NCBI RefSeq assembly: GCF_963662255.1
Contig: NC_085052.1
Span: forward strand, 38,078,654-38,142,653
DNA length: 64,000 nt
Reading direction: 5' to 3'
Source: Cinclus cinclus
Lineage: Eukaryota; Chordata; Aves; Passeriformes; Cinclidae
A program made the position numbers and the translations under genes. The notes below the pieces were generated by a model, which worked only from the letters and a program-made list of their open reading frames with translations, had not been told where the DNA came from and ran no database searches. Shown here in pieces: positions 1 through 8,890 of the stretch (its first letter is position 1; the number at the start of each line of letters is the position of its first letter).

Positions 1-70
1 TGTCACAATTCATCCCTGCCACTTTTACGCCCCCTGGTGTCAAATGGGATCATTAGATTGTTAGCCTGCT

Positions 71-1500
71 TTGGGTCACAATGTTTCCTTGCGTCTCTTA
101 ACCTCTGTGGTGTCACAATGCATTCCAAGCACTTTTAGGCCACTTGATGTCACAATGAATCATTTCATTCTTGGCCTCCATGGTGTCATAATGGTTCCTT
201 GTTTCTATTGGGCCCCATGCTGTCACAATTCATCCCTGGCCCTTTTACGCCCCCTGGTGTCTAATGGGATCCTGGGATTATTAGCCTCCATTGGGTCACA
301 ATGGTTCCTTGTTTCTTTTAACCTCTGTGGTGTCACAATGCATTCCAAGCCCTTTTAGGCCACTTGATGTGACAATGAACCATTTGATTCTTGGCCTTCA
401 TGGTGTCATAATGGTTCCTTGCTTCTATAGGTCCCGATGCTGTCAGAGTTCATCCGTGGTCCTTTTGCGCCCCCTGGTGTCAAAAGGGATTCTTAGATTG
501 TTAGCCTGCATTGGGTCACAATGGTTCCTTGGTTCTCTTAACCCCTGTGGTGTCACAATGCATCCCATGCCCTTTTAGGCCACTTGATGTCACAATGAAT
601 CATTTGATTCTTGGCATCCATGGTGTCATAATGGTTCCTTGTTTCTATTGGGCCCTATGCTGTCACAATTCATCCCTGGCCCTTTTACGCCCCCTGGTGT
701 CAAATGGGATCCTGGGATTATTAGCCTCCATTGGATCACAATGGATCCTTGCTTCTCCTAACCCCTGTGATGTCACAATGCATCCCATGCCCTTTTAGGC
801 CACTTGATGTCACAATGAATCATTTGATTCTTGGCCTCCATGGTGCCATAATTGTACCAGGTTTTAATTGGGCCCCATGCTTTCACAATACATCCCTGCC
901 CCTTTTAGGCCCATTGGTGTCAAAAGGGATCATTAGATTGTTAGCCTGCATTGGGTCACAATGGTTCCTTGCTTCTCTTAACCTCTGTGGTGTCACAATG
1001 CATTCCAAGCCCTTTTAGGCCACTTAATGTCACAATGAATCATTTGATTCTTGGCCTCCATGGTGTCATAATGGTTCCTTGTTTCTATTGGGCCCCATGC
1101 TGTCACAATTCATCCCTGGCCCTTTTACGCCCCCTGGTGTCAAATGGGATCCTGGGATTATTAGCGTCCATTGGGTCACAATGGATCCTTGCTTCTCTTA
1201 ACCCCTGTGCTGTCACAATGCATCCCATGCCCTTTTAGGCCACTTGATGTCACAATGAATCATTTGATTCTTGGCCTCCATGGTGCCATAATTGTACCAG
1301 GTTTTAATTGGGCCCCATGCTTTCACAATTCATCCCTGCCCCTTTTAGGCTCATTGGTGTCAAAAGGGATCATTAGATTGTCAGCCTCCATTGGGTCACA
1401 ATGGATCCTTGCTTCTCTTAACCCCTGTGGTGTCACAATGCATCCCATGCCCTTTTAGGCCACATGATGTCACAATGAATCATTTGATTCTTGGCGTCCA
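71..1500 (+). repeat. Higher-order block, copy 1 (offset 2,641 bp)
   Basis: Monomer order is I, IV, I, III, I, III, I. The block matches 2712-4139 at an offset of 2,641 bp (12 monomers plus one base). Shared private changes include TGTTTCCTTGCG near 94 and 2735, the GACAATGAACC B form near 371, and CACATGATG near 1462. About ten substitutions and two single-base deletions separate the copies, so identity is roughly 99% by eye. Beyond about 1,500 the following C subunit changes class and the match ends. Confidence 0.85.
511..955 (+). repeat. Local 880-bp higher-order repeat, copy 1
   Basis: The two-monomer stretch I-III at 511-955 recurs at 1391-1835, four monomers (880 bp) downstream. Shared markers are the GGGCCCTATGC end of C, TTGGATCACAATGGATCC and CTGTGATGTCACAATG. 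It lies inside the larger 2,641-bp block and so predates that duplication. Confidence 0.72.
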
Positions 1501-2711
1501 TGGTGTCATAATGGTTCCTTGTTTCTATTGGGCCCTATGCTGTCAGAATTCATCCCTGGCCCTTATACGCCCCCTGGTGTCAAATGGGATCCTGGGATTA
1601 TTAGCCTCCATTGGATCACAATGGATCCTTGCTTCTCCTAAACCCTGTGATGTCACAATGCATCCCATGCCCTTTTAGGCCACTTGATGTCACAATGAAT
1701 CATTTGATTCTTGGCCTCCATGGCGCCATAATTGTACCAGGTTTTAATTGGGCCCCATGCTTTCACAACACATCCCTGCCCCTTTTAGGCCCATTGGTGT
1801 CAAAAGGGATCATTAGATTGTTAGCCTGCATTGGGTCACAATGGATCCTTGCTTCTCTTAACCCCTGTGGTGTCACAATGCATCCCATGCCATTTTAGGC
1901 CACTTGATGTCACAATGAATCATTTGATTCTTGGCCTCCATGGTGGCGTAATTGTACCAGGTTTTAATTGGGCCCCATTCTTTCAGAATACATCCCTGCC
2001 CCTTTTTGGCCCATTCGTGTCAAAAGGGATCATTAGATTGTTAGCCTGCATTGGGTCACAATGGTTCCTTGTTTCTCGTAGCCCCTGTGGTGTCACAATG
2101 CATCCCATGCCCTTTTAGGCCACTTGATGTCACAATGAATCATTTGATTCTTGGCCTCCATGGTGTCATAATGGTTCCTTGTTTCTATTGGGCCCCATGC
2201 TGTCACAATTCATCCCTGGCCCTTTTACGCCTCCTGGTGTCAAATGGGATCCTGGGATTATTAGCCTGCATTGGGTCACAATGGTTCCTTGCTTCTCTTA
2301 ACCTCTGTGGTGTCACATTGCATTCCAAGCCCTTTTAGGCCACTTGGTCTTACAATGAACCATTTGATTCTTGGCCTTCATGGTGTCAGAATGGTTCCTT
2401 GTGTCTATTGGCCCCCACGCTGTCAGAGATCATCCGTGGTCCTTTTGCGCCCCCTGGTGTCAAAAGGGATTCTTAGATTGTTAGCCTGCATTGGGTCACA
2501 ATGGATCCTTGCTTCTCTTAACCCCTGTGGTGTTACAATGCATCCCATGCCATTTTAGGCCACTTGATGTCACAATGAATCATTTGATTCTTGGCCTCCA
2601 TGGTGGCGTAATTGTACCAGGTTTTAATTGGGCCCCATGCTTTCACAATACATCCCTGCCCCTTTTTAGGCCCATTACTGTCAAAAGGGATCATTAGATT
2701 GTTAGCCTGCA

Positions 2712-4139
2712 TTGGGTCACAATGTTTCCTTGCGTCTCTTAACCTCTGTGGTGTCACAATGCATTCCAAGCACTTTTAGGCCACTTGATGTCACAATGAA
2801 TCATTTCATTCTTGGCCTCCATGGTGTCATAATGGTTCCTTGTTTCTATTGGGCCCCATGCTGTCACAATTCATCCCTGGCCCTTTTACGCCCCCTGGTG
2901 TCAAATGGGATCCTGGGATTATTAGCCTCCATTGGGTCACAATGGTTCCTTGTTTCTTTTAACCTCTGTGGTGTCACAATGCATTCCAAGCCCTTTTAGG
3001 TCACTTGATGTGACAATGAACCATTTGATTCTTGGCCTTCATGGTGTCATAATGGTTCCTTGCTTCTATAGGTCCCGATGCTGTCAGAGTTCATCCGTGG
3101 TCCTTTTGCGCCCCCTGGTGTCAAAAGGGATTCTTAGATTGTTAGCCTGCATTGGGTCACAATGGTTCCTTGCTTCTCTTAACCCCTGTGGTGTCACAAT
3201 GCATCCCATGCCCTTTTAGGCCACTTGATGTCACAATGAATCATTTGATTCTTGGCATCCATGGTGTCATAATGGTTCCTTGTTTCTATTGGGCCCTATG
3301 CTGTCACAATTCATCCCTGCCCCTTTTACGCCCCCTGGTGTCAAATGGGATCCTGGGATTATTAGCCTCCATTGGATCACAATGGATCCTTGCTTCTCCT
3401 AACCACTGTGATGTCACAATGCATCCCATGCCCTTTTAGGCCACTTGATGTCACAATGAATCATTTGATTCTTGGCCTCCATGGTTCCATAATTGTACCA
3501 GGTTTAATTGGGCCCCATGCTTTCACAATACATCCCTGCCCCTTTTAGGCCCATTGGTGTCAAAAGGGATCATTAGATTGTAGCCTGCATTGGGTCACAA
3601 TGGTTCCTTGCTTCTCTTAACCTCTGTGGTGTCACAATGCATTCCAAGCCCTTTTAGGCCACTTAATGTCACAATGAATCATTTGATTCTTGGCCTCCAT
3701 GGTGTCATAATGGTTCCTTGTTTCTATTGGGCCCCATGCTGTCACAATTCATCCCTGGCCCTTTTACGCCCCCTGGTGTCAAATGGGATCCTGGGATTAT
3801 TAGCCTCCATTGGGTCACAATGGATCCTTGCTTCTCTTAACCCCTGTGCTGTCACAATGCATCCCATGCCCTTTTAGGCCACTTGATGTCACAATGAATC
3901 ATTTGATTCTTGGCCTCCATGGTGCCATAATTGTACCAGGTTTTAATTGGGCCCCATGCTTTCACAATTCATCCCTGACCCTTTTAGGCTCATTGGTGTC
4001 AAAAGGGATCATTAGATTGTTAGCCTCCATTGGGTCACAATGGATCCTTGCTTCTCTTAACCCCTGTGGTGTCACAATGCATCCCATGCCATTTTAGGCC
4101 ACATGATGTCACAATGAATCATTTGATTCTTGGCCTCCA
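2712..4139 (+). repeat. Higher-order block, copy 2 (offset 2,641 bp)
   Basis: This is the second copy of the 71-1500 block. It differs by a lost T in the class III C subunit at 3503-3505 and a lost T at about 3580, which shift local phase by two bases and delete the reading frames seen in copy 1. The preceding monomer holds an extra T (five T at 2663-2667), which accounts for the odd base of the 2,641 offset. Confidence 0.85.
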
Positions 4140-4249
4140 TGGTGGCATAATTGTACCAGGTTTTAATTGGGCCCCATGCTTTCACAATACATCCCTGCCC
4201 CTTTTAGGCCCATTGGTGTCAAAGGGGATCATTAGATTGTTAGCCTGCA

Positions 4250-5780
4250 TTGGGTCACAATGGTTCCTTGCTTCTCTTAACCTCTGTGGTGTCACAATGC
4301 ATTCCAAGCCCTTTTAGGCCACTTGATGTCACAATGAATTATTTGATTCTTGGCCTCCATCGTGGCATAATAGATCCTTGATTCTATTGGTCCCCGTGCT
4401 GCAATAATTCATCCCTGGCCCTTTTAGGCCCATTGGTGTCACAAGGGATCATTAGATTGTTAGCCTGCTTTGGGTCACAATGGTTCCTTGCTTCTCTTAA
4501 CCTCTGTGGTGTCACAATGCATTCCAAGCCCTTTTAGGCCACTTGATGTCACAATGAATCATTTGATTCTTGGCCTCCATGGTGTCATAATGGTTCCTTG
4601 TTTCTATTGGGCCCCATGCTGTCACAATTCATCCCTGGCCCTTTTACGCCCCCTGGTGTCAAAAGGGATTCTTAGATTGTTAGCCTTCATTGGGTCACAA
4701 TGGATCCTTGCTTCTCTTAACCTCTGCGGTGCCACAATGCATTCCAAGCCCTTTTAGGCCACTTGGTCTTACAATGAACCATTTGATTCTAGGCCTCCAT
4801 GGTGTCATAATGGTTCCTTGCTCCTATAGGTCCCCATGCTGTCAGAGTTCATCCGTGGTCCTTTTGCACCCCCTCGTGTCAAAAGGGATTCTTAGATTGT
4901 TAGCCTGCATTGGGTCACAATGGTTCCTTGCTTCTCTTAACCCCTGTGGTGTCACAATGCATCCCATGCCCTTTTAGGCCACTTGATGTCACAATGAAAC
5001 ATTTGATTCTTGGCCTCCATGGTTTCATAATGGTTCCTTGTTTCTATTGGGCCCCATGCTGTCACAATTCATCCCTGGCCCTTTTACGCCCCCTGGTGTC
5101 AAATGGGATCCTGGGATTATTAGCCTCCATTGGGTCACAATGGATCCTTGCTTCTCTTAACCCCTGTGGTGTCACAATGCATCCCATGCCCTTTTAGGCC
5201 ACTTGATGTCACAATGAATCATTTGATTCTTGTCCTCCATGGTGGCATAATAGATCCTTGCTTCTATTGGTCCCCGTGCTGTAACAATCCATCCCTGGCC
5301 CTTTTTATACCCCCTGGTTCCACAAGGGATCATGAGATTGTTAGCCTGCATTGGGTCACAATGGATCCTTGCTTCTCTTAACCCCTGTGGTGTCACAATG
5401 CATCCCATGCCATTTTAGGCCACTTGATGTCACAATGAATCATTTGATTCTTGGCCTCCATGGTGGCGTAATTGTACCAGGTTTTAATTGGGCCCCATGC
5501 TTTCACAATACATCCCTGCCCCTTTTAGGCCCATTAGTGTCAAAAGGGATCATTAGATTGTTAGCCTGCATTGGGTCACAATGGTTCCTTGTTTCTCTTA
5601 ACCTCTGTGGTGTCACAATGCATCCCATGCCCTTTTAGGCCACTTGATGTCACAATGAATCATTTGATTCTTGGCCTCCATGGTGTCATAATGGTTCCTT
5701 GTTTCTATTGAGCCCCATGCTGTCACAATTCATCCCTAGCCCTTTTACGCCCCCTGGTGTCAAATGGGATCCTGGGATTA
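4250..5780 (+). repeat. Higher-order block V-I/IV-IV-I-II-III, copy 1
   Basis: Monomer order V, I/IV, IV, I, II, III, I. It matches 14598-16128 at an offset of 10,348 bp, including GCCTTCATTGGGTC near 4684, the CTGCGGTGCCACAATG near 4726, CTCCTATAGG near 4822 and the TTTCATAATGG near 5022. The first three monomers recur a third time at 17460-18119. It contains the first class II monomer of the window (T run near 5,301). Confidence 0.82.
4327..4473 (+). repeat. Class V monomer core (B to E), first of 17 copies
   Basis: B reads TGAATTATTTG, C has ATCCTTGATTCTATTGG, D opens TGCAATAATTCATCCC and E is TGTCACAAGGGATCATTAG. The preceding A usually ends CACATGA. It always occurs singly and is nearly always followed by GCTTTGGGTCACAATGG. 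I count 17 copies, in the monomers beginning near 4250, 13938, 14598, 17460, 21422, 23184, 25165, 28026, 31326, 35289, 36829, 42993, 44533, 50476, 51797, 59062 and 60822. Its consistency makes it a good phase marker for higher-order repeats. Confidence 0.88.
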
Positions 5781-6672
5781 TTAGCCTCCTTTGGGTCACA
5801 ATGGATCCTTGCTTCTCTTAACCTCTGTGGTGTCACAATGCATTCCAAGCCCTTTTAGGCCACTTGATGTCACAATGAACCATTTGATTCTTGGCCTTCA
5901 TGGTGTCATAATGGTTCCTTTCTTCTATAGGTCCCCATGCTGTCAGAGTTCATCCGTGGTCCTTTTGCGCCCCCTGGTGTCAAAAGGGATTCTTAGATTG
6001 TTAGCCTGCATTGGGTCACAATGGTTCCTTGCTTCTCTTAACCCCTGTGGTGTCACAATGCATCCCATGCCCTTTTAGGCCACTTGATGTCACAATGAAT
6101 CATTTGATTCTTGGCCTCCATGGTGGCATAATAGATCCTTGCTTCTATTGGTCCCCGTGCTGTAGCAATCCATCCCTGGCCCTTTTTATACCCCCTGGTG
6201 CCACAAGGGATCATTAGATTGTTAGCCTGCACTGGGTCACAATGGTTCCTTGCTTCTCTTAACCCCTGTGGTGTCACAATGCATCCCATGCCCTTTTAGG
6301 CCACTTGATGTCACAATGAATCATTTGATTCTTGGCCTCCATGGTGGCAGAATAGATCCTTGCTTCTATTGGTCCCCGTGCTGTAGCAATCCATCCCTGG
6401 CCCTTTTTATACCCCCTGGTACCACAAGGGATCATTAGATTGTTAGCCTGCATTGGGTCACAATGGTTCCTTGCTTCTCTTAACCTCTGTGGTGTCACAA
6501 TGCATTCCAAGACCTTTTAGGCCACTTGGTCTTAAAATGAACCATTTGATTCTTGGCCTCCATGGTGTCTTAATGGTTCCTTGCTTCTATAGGTCCCCAT
6601 GCTGTCAGAGTTCATCCGTGGTCCTTTTGCGCCCCCTGGTGTCAAAAGGGATTCTTAGATTGTTAGCCTGCA
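5781..6672 (+). repeat. Monomers IV-II-II-IV
   Basis: Four monomers. The adjacent class II pair (T runs near 6,182 and 6,403) is the only place where two class II monomers sit side by side, and it shifts phase by two bases. The final class IV monomer carries the TCTTAAAATG form of B near 6,530, which recurs at 8.7, 11.8, 56.5 and 63.8 kb. Confidence 0.78.
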
Positions 6673-7005
6673 TTGGGTCACAATGGTTCCTTGCTTCTCT
6701 TAACCCCTGTGGTGTCACAATGCATCCCATGCCCTTTTAGGCCACTTGATGTCACAATGAAACATTTGATTCTTGGCCTCCATGGTGTCATAATGGTTCC
6801 TTGTTTCTATTGGGCCCCATGCTGTCACAATACATCCCTGGCCCTTTTACGCCCCCTGGTGTCAAATGGGATCCTGGGATTATTAGCCTCCATTGGATCA
6901 CAATGGATCCTTGCTTCTCTTAACCCCTGTGATGTCACAATGCATCCCATGCCCTTTTAGGCCACTTGATGTCACAATGAATCATTTGATTCTTGGCCTC
7001 CATGG

Positions 7006-7116
7006 TGGCATAATAGATCCTTGCTTCTATTGGTCCCCATGCTGTCACAATTCATCCCTGGCCCTTTTACGCCCCCTGGTGTCAAATGGGATCCTGGGAT
7101 TATTAGCCTCCATTAG
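7006..7116 (+). repeat. Hybrid cassette II/I
   Basis: C is class II (TGGCATAATAGATCC, GGTCCCCATGC) but D and E are class I (TGTCACAATTCATCC, CAAATGGGATCCTGGG). The switch is at the C/D boundary near 7043. The same junction followed by CCATTAGGTCACAATGGTCCC recurs near 8988, 10088 and 12290, so the hybrid was made once and then multiplied with its higher-order unit. Confidence 0.82.
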
Positions 7117-7225
7117 GTCACAATGGTCCCTTGCTTCTCTTAACCTCTGTGGTGTCACAATGCATTCCAAGCCCTTTTAGGCCACTTGATGTCACAATGA
7201 ACCATTTGATTCTTGGCCTTCATGG

Positions 7226-7336
7226 TGTCATAATGGTTCCTTGCTTCTATAGGTCCCCATGCTGTCAGAGTTCATCCGTGGCCCTTTTGCGCCCCCTGGT
7301 GTCAAAAGGGATTCTTAGATTGTTAGCCTGCATTGG
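7226..7336 (+). repeat. Class IV C-D-E cassette, type example
   Basis: C has CTTGCTTCTATAGGTCCCC, D has TGTCAGAGTTCATCCGTGG and CTTTTGCGCCCCC, E has TGTCAAAAGGGATTCTTAG. D carries two CpGs. Subtypes include CTCCTATAGG (for example near 4802 and 15163) and the GCGTTCATCC form at 22.45 and 24.43 kb. Class IV is often preceded by a B subunit opening TCTTACAATG. Confidence 0.88.
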
Positions 7337-7445
7337 GTCACAATGGATCCTTGCTTCTCTTAACCCCTGTGGTGTCACAATGCATCCCATGCCCTTTTAG
7401 GCCACTTGATGTCACAATGAATCATTTGATTCTTGGCCTCCATGG

Positions 7446-7556
7446 TGGCGTAATTGTACCAGGTTTTAATTGGGCCCCATGCTTTCACAATACATCCCTG
7501 TCCCTTTTAGGCCCATTGGTGTCAAAAGGGATCATTAGATTGTTAGCCTGCATTGG
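7446..7556 (+). repeat. Class III C-D-E cassette, type example
   Basis: C contains TGTACCAGGTTTTAATTGGG, the most divergent C form. D opens TTTCACAATACATCCC and ends TTTTAGGCCCATTGG, which lacks the usual D CpG. E is TGTCAAAAGGGATCATTAG. Subtypes differ at the start of C: TGCCATAATT, TGGCATAATT or TGGCGTAATT. It is frequent in the left part of the window, often in pairs (1611/1831, 3810/4030, 18120/18340). Confidence 0.88.
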
Positions 7557-7592
7557 GTCACAATGGTTCCTTGCTTCTCTTAACCTCTGTGG

Positions 7593-7629
7593 TGTCACAA
7601 TGCATTCCAAGCCCTTTTAGGCCACTTGA
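7593..7629 (+). repeat. Subunit A, 37 bp
   Basis: It opens with TGTCACAATGCAT and ends with TTTTAGGCCACTTGA. Two alternating forms occur through the array: A1 with CATTCCAAG, which makes the eight-base palindrome AATGCATT, and A2 with CATCCCATG. A1 most often follows the F form with GGTTCC/ACCTCTG and A2 the form with GGATCC/ACCCCTG, but recombinants are common. The TTTTAG here is the common stop codon that ends all the spurious plus-strand reading frames. ATGCAT in almost every copy predicts a 220-bp NsiI ladder. Confidence 0.93.
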
Positions 7630-7665
7630 TGTCACAATGAATCATTTGATTCTTGGCCTCCATGG
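7630..7665 (+). repeat. Subunit B, 36 bp
   Basis: It reads TGTCACAATGAATC, then TTTGATTCTTGGCCTCCATGG. It is the most uniform subunit of the monomer. Variants change the bases after the first ATGA (AATC, AACC, AAAC, AATT, AACA) or replace the opening with TCTTACAATG or TCTTAAAATG, which marks particular class IV monomers. Together with the last two bases of A it forms TGATGTCA, one base from the palindromic CRE core TGACGTCA. CCATGG at its end is nearly fixed. Confidence 0.93.
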
Positions 7666-7702
7666 TGTCATAATGGTTCCTTGTTTCTATTGGGCCCCAT
7701 GC
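7666..7702 (+). repeat. Subunit C, 37 bp (variable, class-defining)
   Basis: It reads TGTCATAATGGTTCC, then TTGTTTCTATTGGGCCCCATGC in this class I copy. C is one of the most variable subunits and sets the class. Class II has TGGCATAATAGATCC and TGGTCCCCGTGC. Class III has TGGCGTAATTGTACC and GTTTTAATTGGG. Class IV has GCTTCTATAGGTCCCC. Class V has CTTGATTCTATTGG. The inverted CCAAT pentamer ATTGG lies in the middle of most forms. GGGCCC is present in classes I and III only. Confidence 0.92.
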
Positions 7703-7739
7703 TGTCACAATTCATCCCTGGCCCTTTTACGCCCCCTGG
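7703..7739 (+). repeat. Subunit D, 37 bp (38 bp in class II)
   Basis: It reads TGTCACAATTCATCCCTGG, then CCCTTTTACGCCCCCTGG in class I. The CpG in ACGCCCC or GCGCCCC is one of the few CpGs retained in most monomers. Class II has a run of five T (CCTTTTTATACC), one base longer, and is the source of the 221-bp monomers. Class III opens TTTCACAATACATCCC, class IV TGTCAGAGTTCATCC and class V TGCAATAATTCATCC. Confidence 0.92.
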
Positions 7740-7776
7740 TGTCAAATGGGATCCTGGGATTATTAGCCTCCATTGG
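7740..7776 (+). repeat. Subunit E, 37 bp
   Basis: It reads TGTCAAATGGGATCC, then TGGGATTATTAGCCTCCATTGG in class I. Other classes have TGTCAAAAGGGATCATTAG (III), TGTCAAAAGGGATTCTTAG (IV) or TGCCACAAGGGATCATTAG (II), all with GATTGTTAGCCTGC instead of GATTATTAGCCTCC. The class I form contains TAATCC on the minus strand (GGATTA), the core recognised by K50 homeodomains. The end pairs with the start of F to make an inverted repeat. Confidence 0.92.
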
Positions 7777-7812
7777 GTCACAATGGATCCTTGCTTCTCT
7801 TAACCCCTGTGG
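7777..7812 (+). repeat. Subunit F, 36 bp
   Basis: It reads GTCACAATGGATCC, then TTGCTTCTCTTAACCCCTGTGG. Two main forms alternate: GGATCC with ACCCCTG, and GGTTCC with ACCTCTG; TTTCTCTTAA and GGTCCC variants also occur. The E/F boundary contains TCCATTG-GGTCA-CAATGGA in class I copies, a 7-bp dyad with a 5-bp spacer. The TTG in this boundary is the start used by the recurrent artefactual reading frames. Confidence 0.92.
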
Positions 7813-7885
7813 TGTCACAATGCATCCCATGCCCTTTTAGGCCACTTGATGTCACAATGAATCATTTGATTCTTGGCCTCCCTGG

Positions 7886-7997
7886 TGGCATAATAGATCC
7901 TTGCTTCTATTGGTCCCCGTGCTGTAGCAATCCATCCCTGGCCCTTTTTATACCCCCTGGTGCCACAAGGGATCATTAGATTGTTAGCCTGCATTGG
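7886..7997 (+). repeat. Class II C-D-E cassette (221-bp monomer), type example
   Basis: C is TGGCATAATAGATCC with GGTCCCCGTGC; D has GTAGCAATCC or GTAACAATCC and the five-T run CCTTTTTATACC; E starts TGCCACAAGG or TTCCACAAGG. The extra T makes D 38 bp and the monomer 221 bp. I count 37 such monomers, the first with its T run near 5,301 and the last near 62,974; none occurs in the first 5.2 kb. The class is also the one that leaves a 74-78 codon minus-strand frame open. Confidence 0.9.
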
Positions 7998-8890
7998 GTC
8001 ACAATGGATCCTTGCTTCTCTTAACCTCTGTGGTGTCACAATGCATCCCATGCCCTTTTAGGCCACTTGATGTCACAATGAATCATTTGATTCTTGGCCT
8101 CCATGGTGTCATAATGGTTCCTTGTTTCTATTGGGCCCCATGCTGTCACAATACATCCCTGGCCCTTTTACGCCCCCTGGTGTCAAATGGGATCCTGGGA
8201 TTATTAGCCTCCATTGGATCACAATGGATCCTTGCTTCTCTTAACCCCTGTGGTGTCACAATGCATCCCATGCCCTTTTAGGCCACTTGATGTCACAATG
8301 AATCATTTGATTCTTGGCCTCCATGGTGCCATAATTGTACCAGGTTTTAATTGGGCCCCATGCTTTCACAATTCATCCCTGCACCTTTTAGGCTCATTGG
8401 TGTCAAAAGGGATCATTAGATTGTCAGCCTCCATTGGGTCACAATGGATCCTTGCTTCTCTTAACCCCTGTGGTGTCACAATGCATCCCATGCCATTTTA
8501 GGCCACTTGATGTCACAATGAATCATTTGATTCTTGGCCTCCATGGTGGCAAAATAGATCCTTGCTTCTATTGGTCCCCGTGCTGTAGCAATCCATCCCT
8601 GGCCCTTTTTATACCCCCTGGTGCCACAAGGGATCATTAGATTGTTAGCCTGCATTGGGTCACAATGGTTCCTTGCTTCTCTTAACCTCTGTGGTGTCAC
8701 AATGCATTCCAAGACCTTTTAGGCCACTTGGTCTTAAAATGAACCATTTGATTCTTGGCCTCCATGGTGTCTTAATGGTTCCTTGCTTCTATAGGTCCCC
8801 ATGCTGTCAGAGTTCATCCGTGGTCCTTTTGCGCCCCCTGGTGTCAAAAGGGATTCTTAGATTGTTAGCCTGCATTGGGTCACAATGGTT

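Larger units (their letters stand above)
7666..7776 (+). repeat. Class I C-D-E cassette, type example
   Basis: C, D and E carry GTTTCTATTGGGCCCC, CCTGGCCCTTTTACGCC and CAAATGGGATCCTGGG together. This linked trio is the commonest class and is found from one end of the window to the other, for example in the monomers starting near 71, 511, 2051, 9535, 20102, 39470 and 63463. A frequent derivative keeps C and D but takes the class IV E subunit (for example near 4470, 14818, 17680 and 18560). Confidence 0.88.
7593..7812 (+). repeat. Reference 220-bp monomer (class I)
   Basis: This copy is used as the phase reference. It divides cleanly into six subunits of 37, 36, 37, 37, 37 and 36 bp: A 7593-7629, B 7630-7665, C 7666-7702, D 7703-7739, E 7740-7776 and F 7777-7812. 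The next monomer begins at 7813 with the same bases. Each subunit starts with a form of TGTCACAATG and most end in a CC-N-TGG or CC-N-TG motif, so the monomer is a fixed hexamer of an older minisatellite-like unit. Recurring six-base palindromes in this copy are ATGCAT (A), CCATGG (B/C), GGGCCC (C) and GGATCC (E and F). Confidence 0.95.
6673..8890 (+). repeat. Higher-order block, copy 1 (offset 3,082 bp)
   Basis: Monomer order I, II/I, IV, III, I, II, I, III, II, IV (ten monomers, 2,202 bp) and the start of the next. It matches 9755-11972 at an offset of 3,082 bp (14 monomers plus 2). Shared markers include the CCATTAGGTCACAATGGTCCC hybrid junction, CCTCCCTGGTGGC near 7878 and GGCAAAATAG near 8548. 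Differences are single substitutions. Confidence 0.83.

Noticed and set aside
7428..7480. Class III C subunit as a transposon fragment or insertion
   Set aside because: It has the same length and position as other C subunits and aligns with them at both ends, with no target-site duplication or terminal repeat. Substitution within the family explains it.
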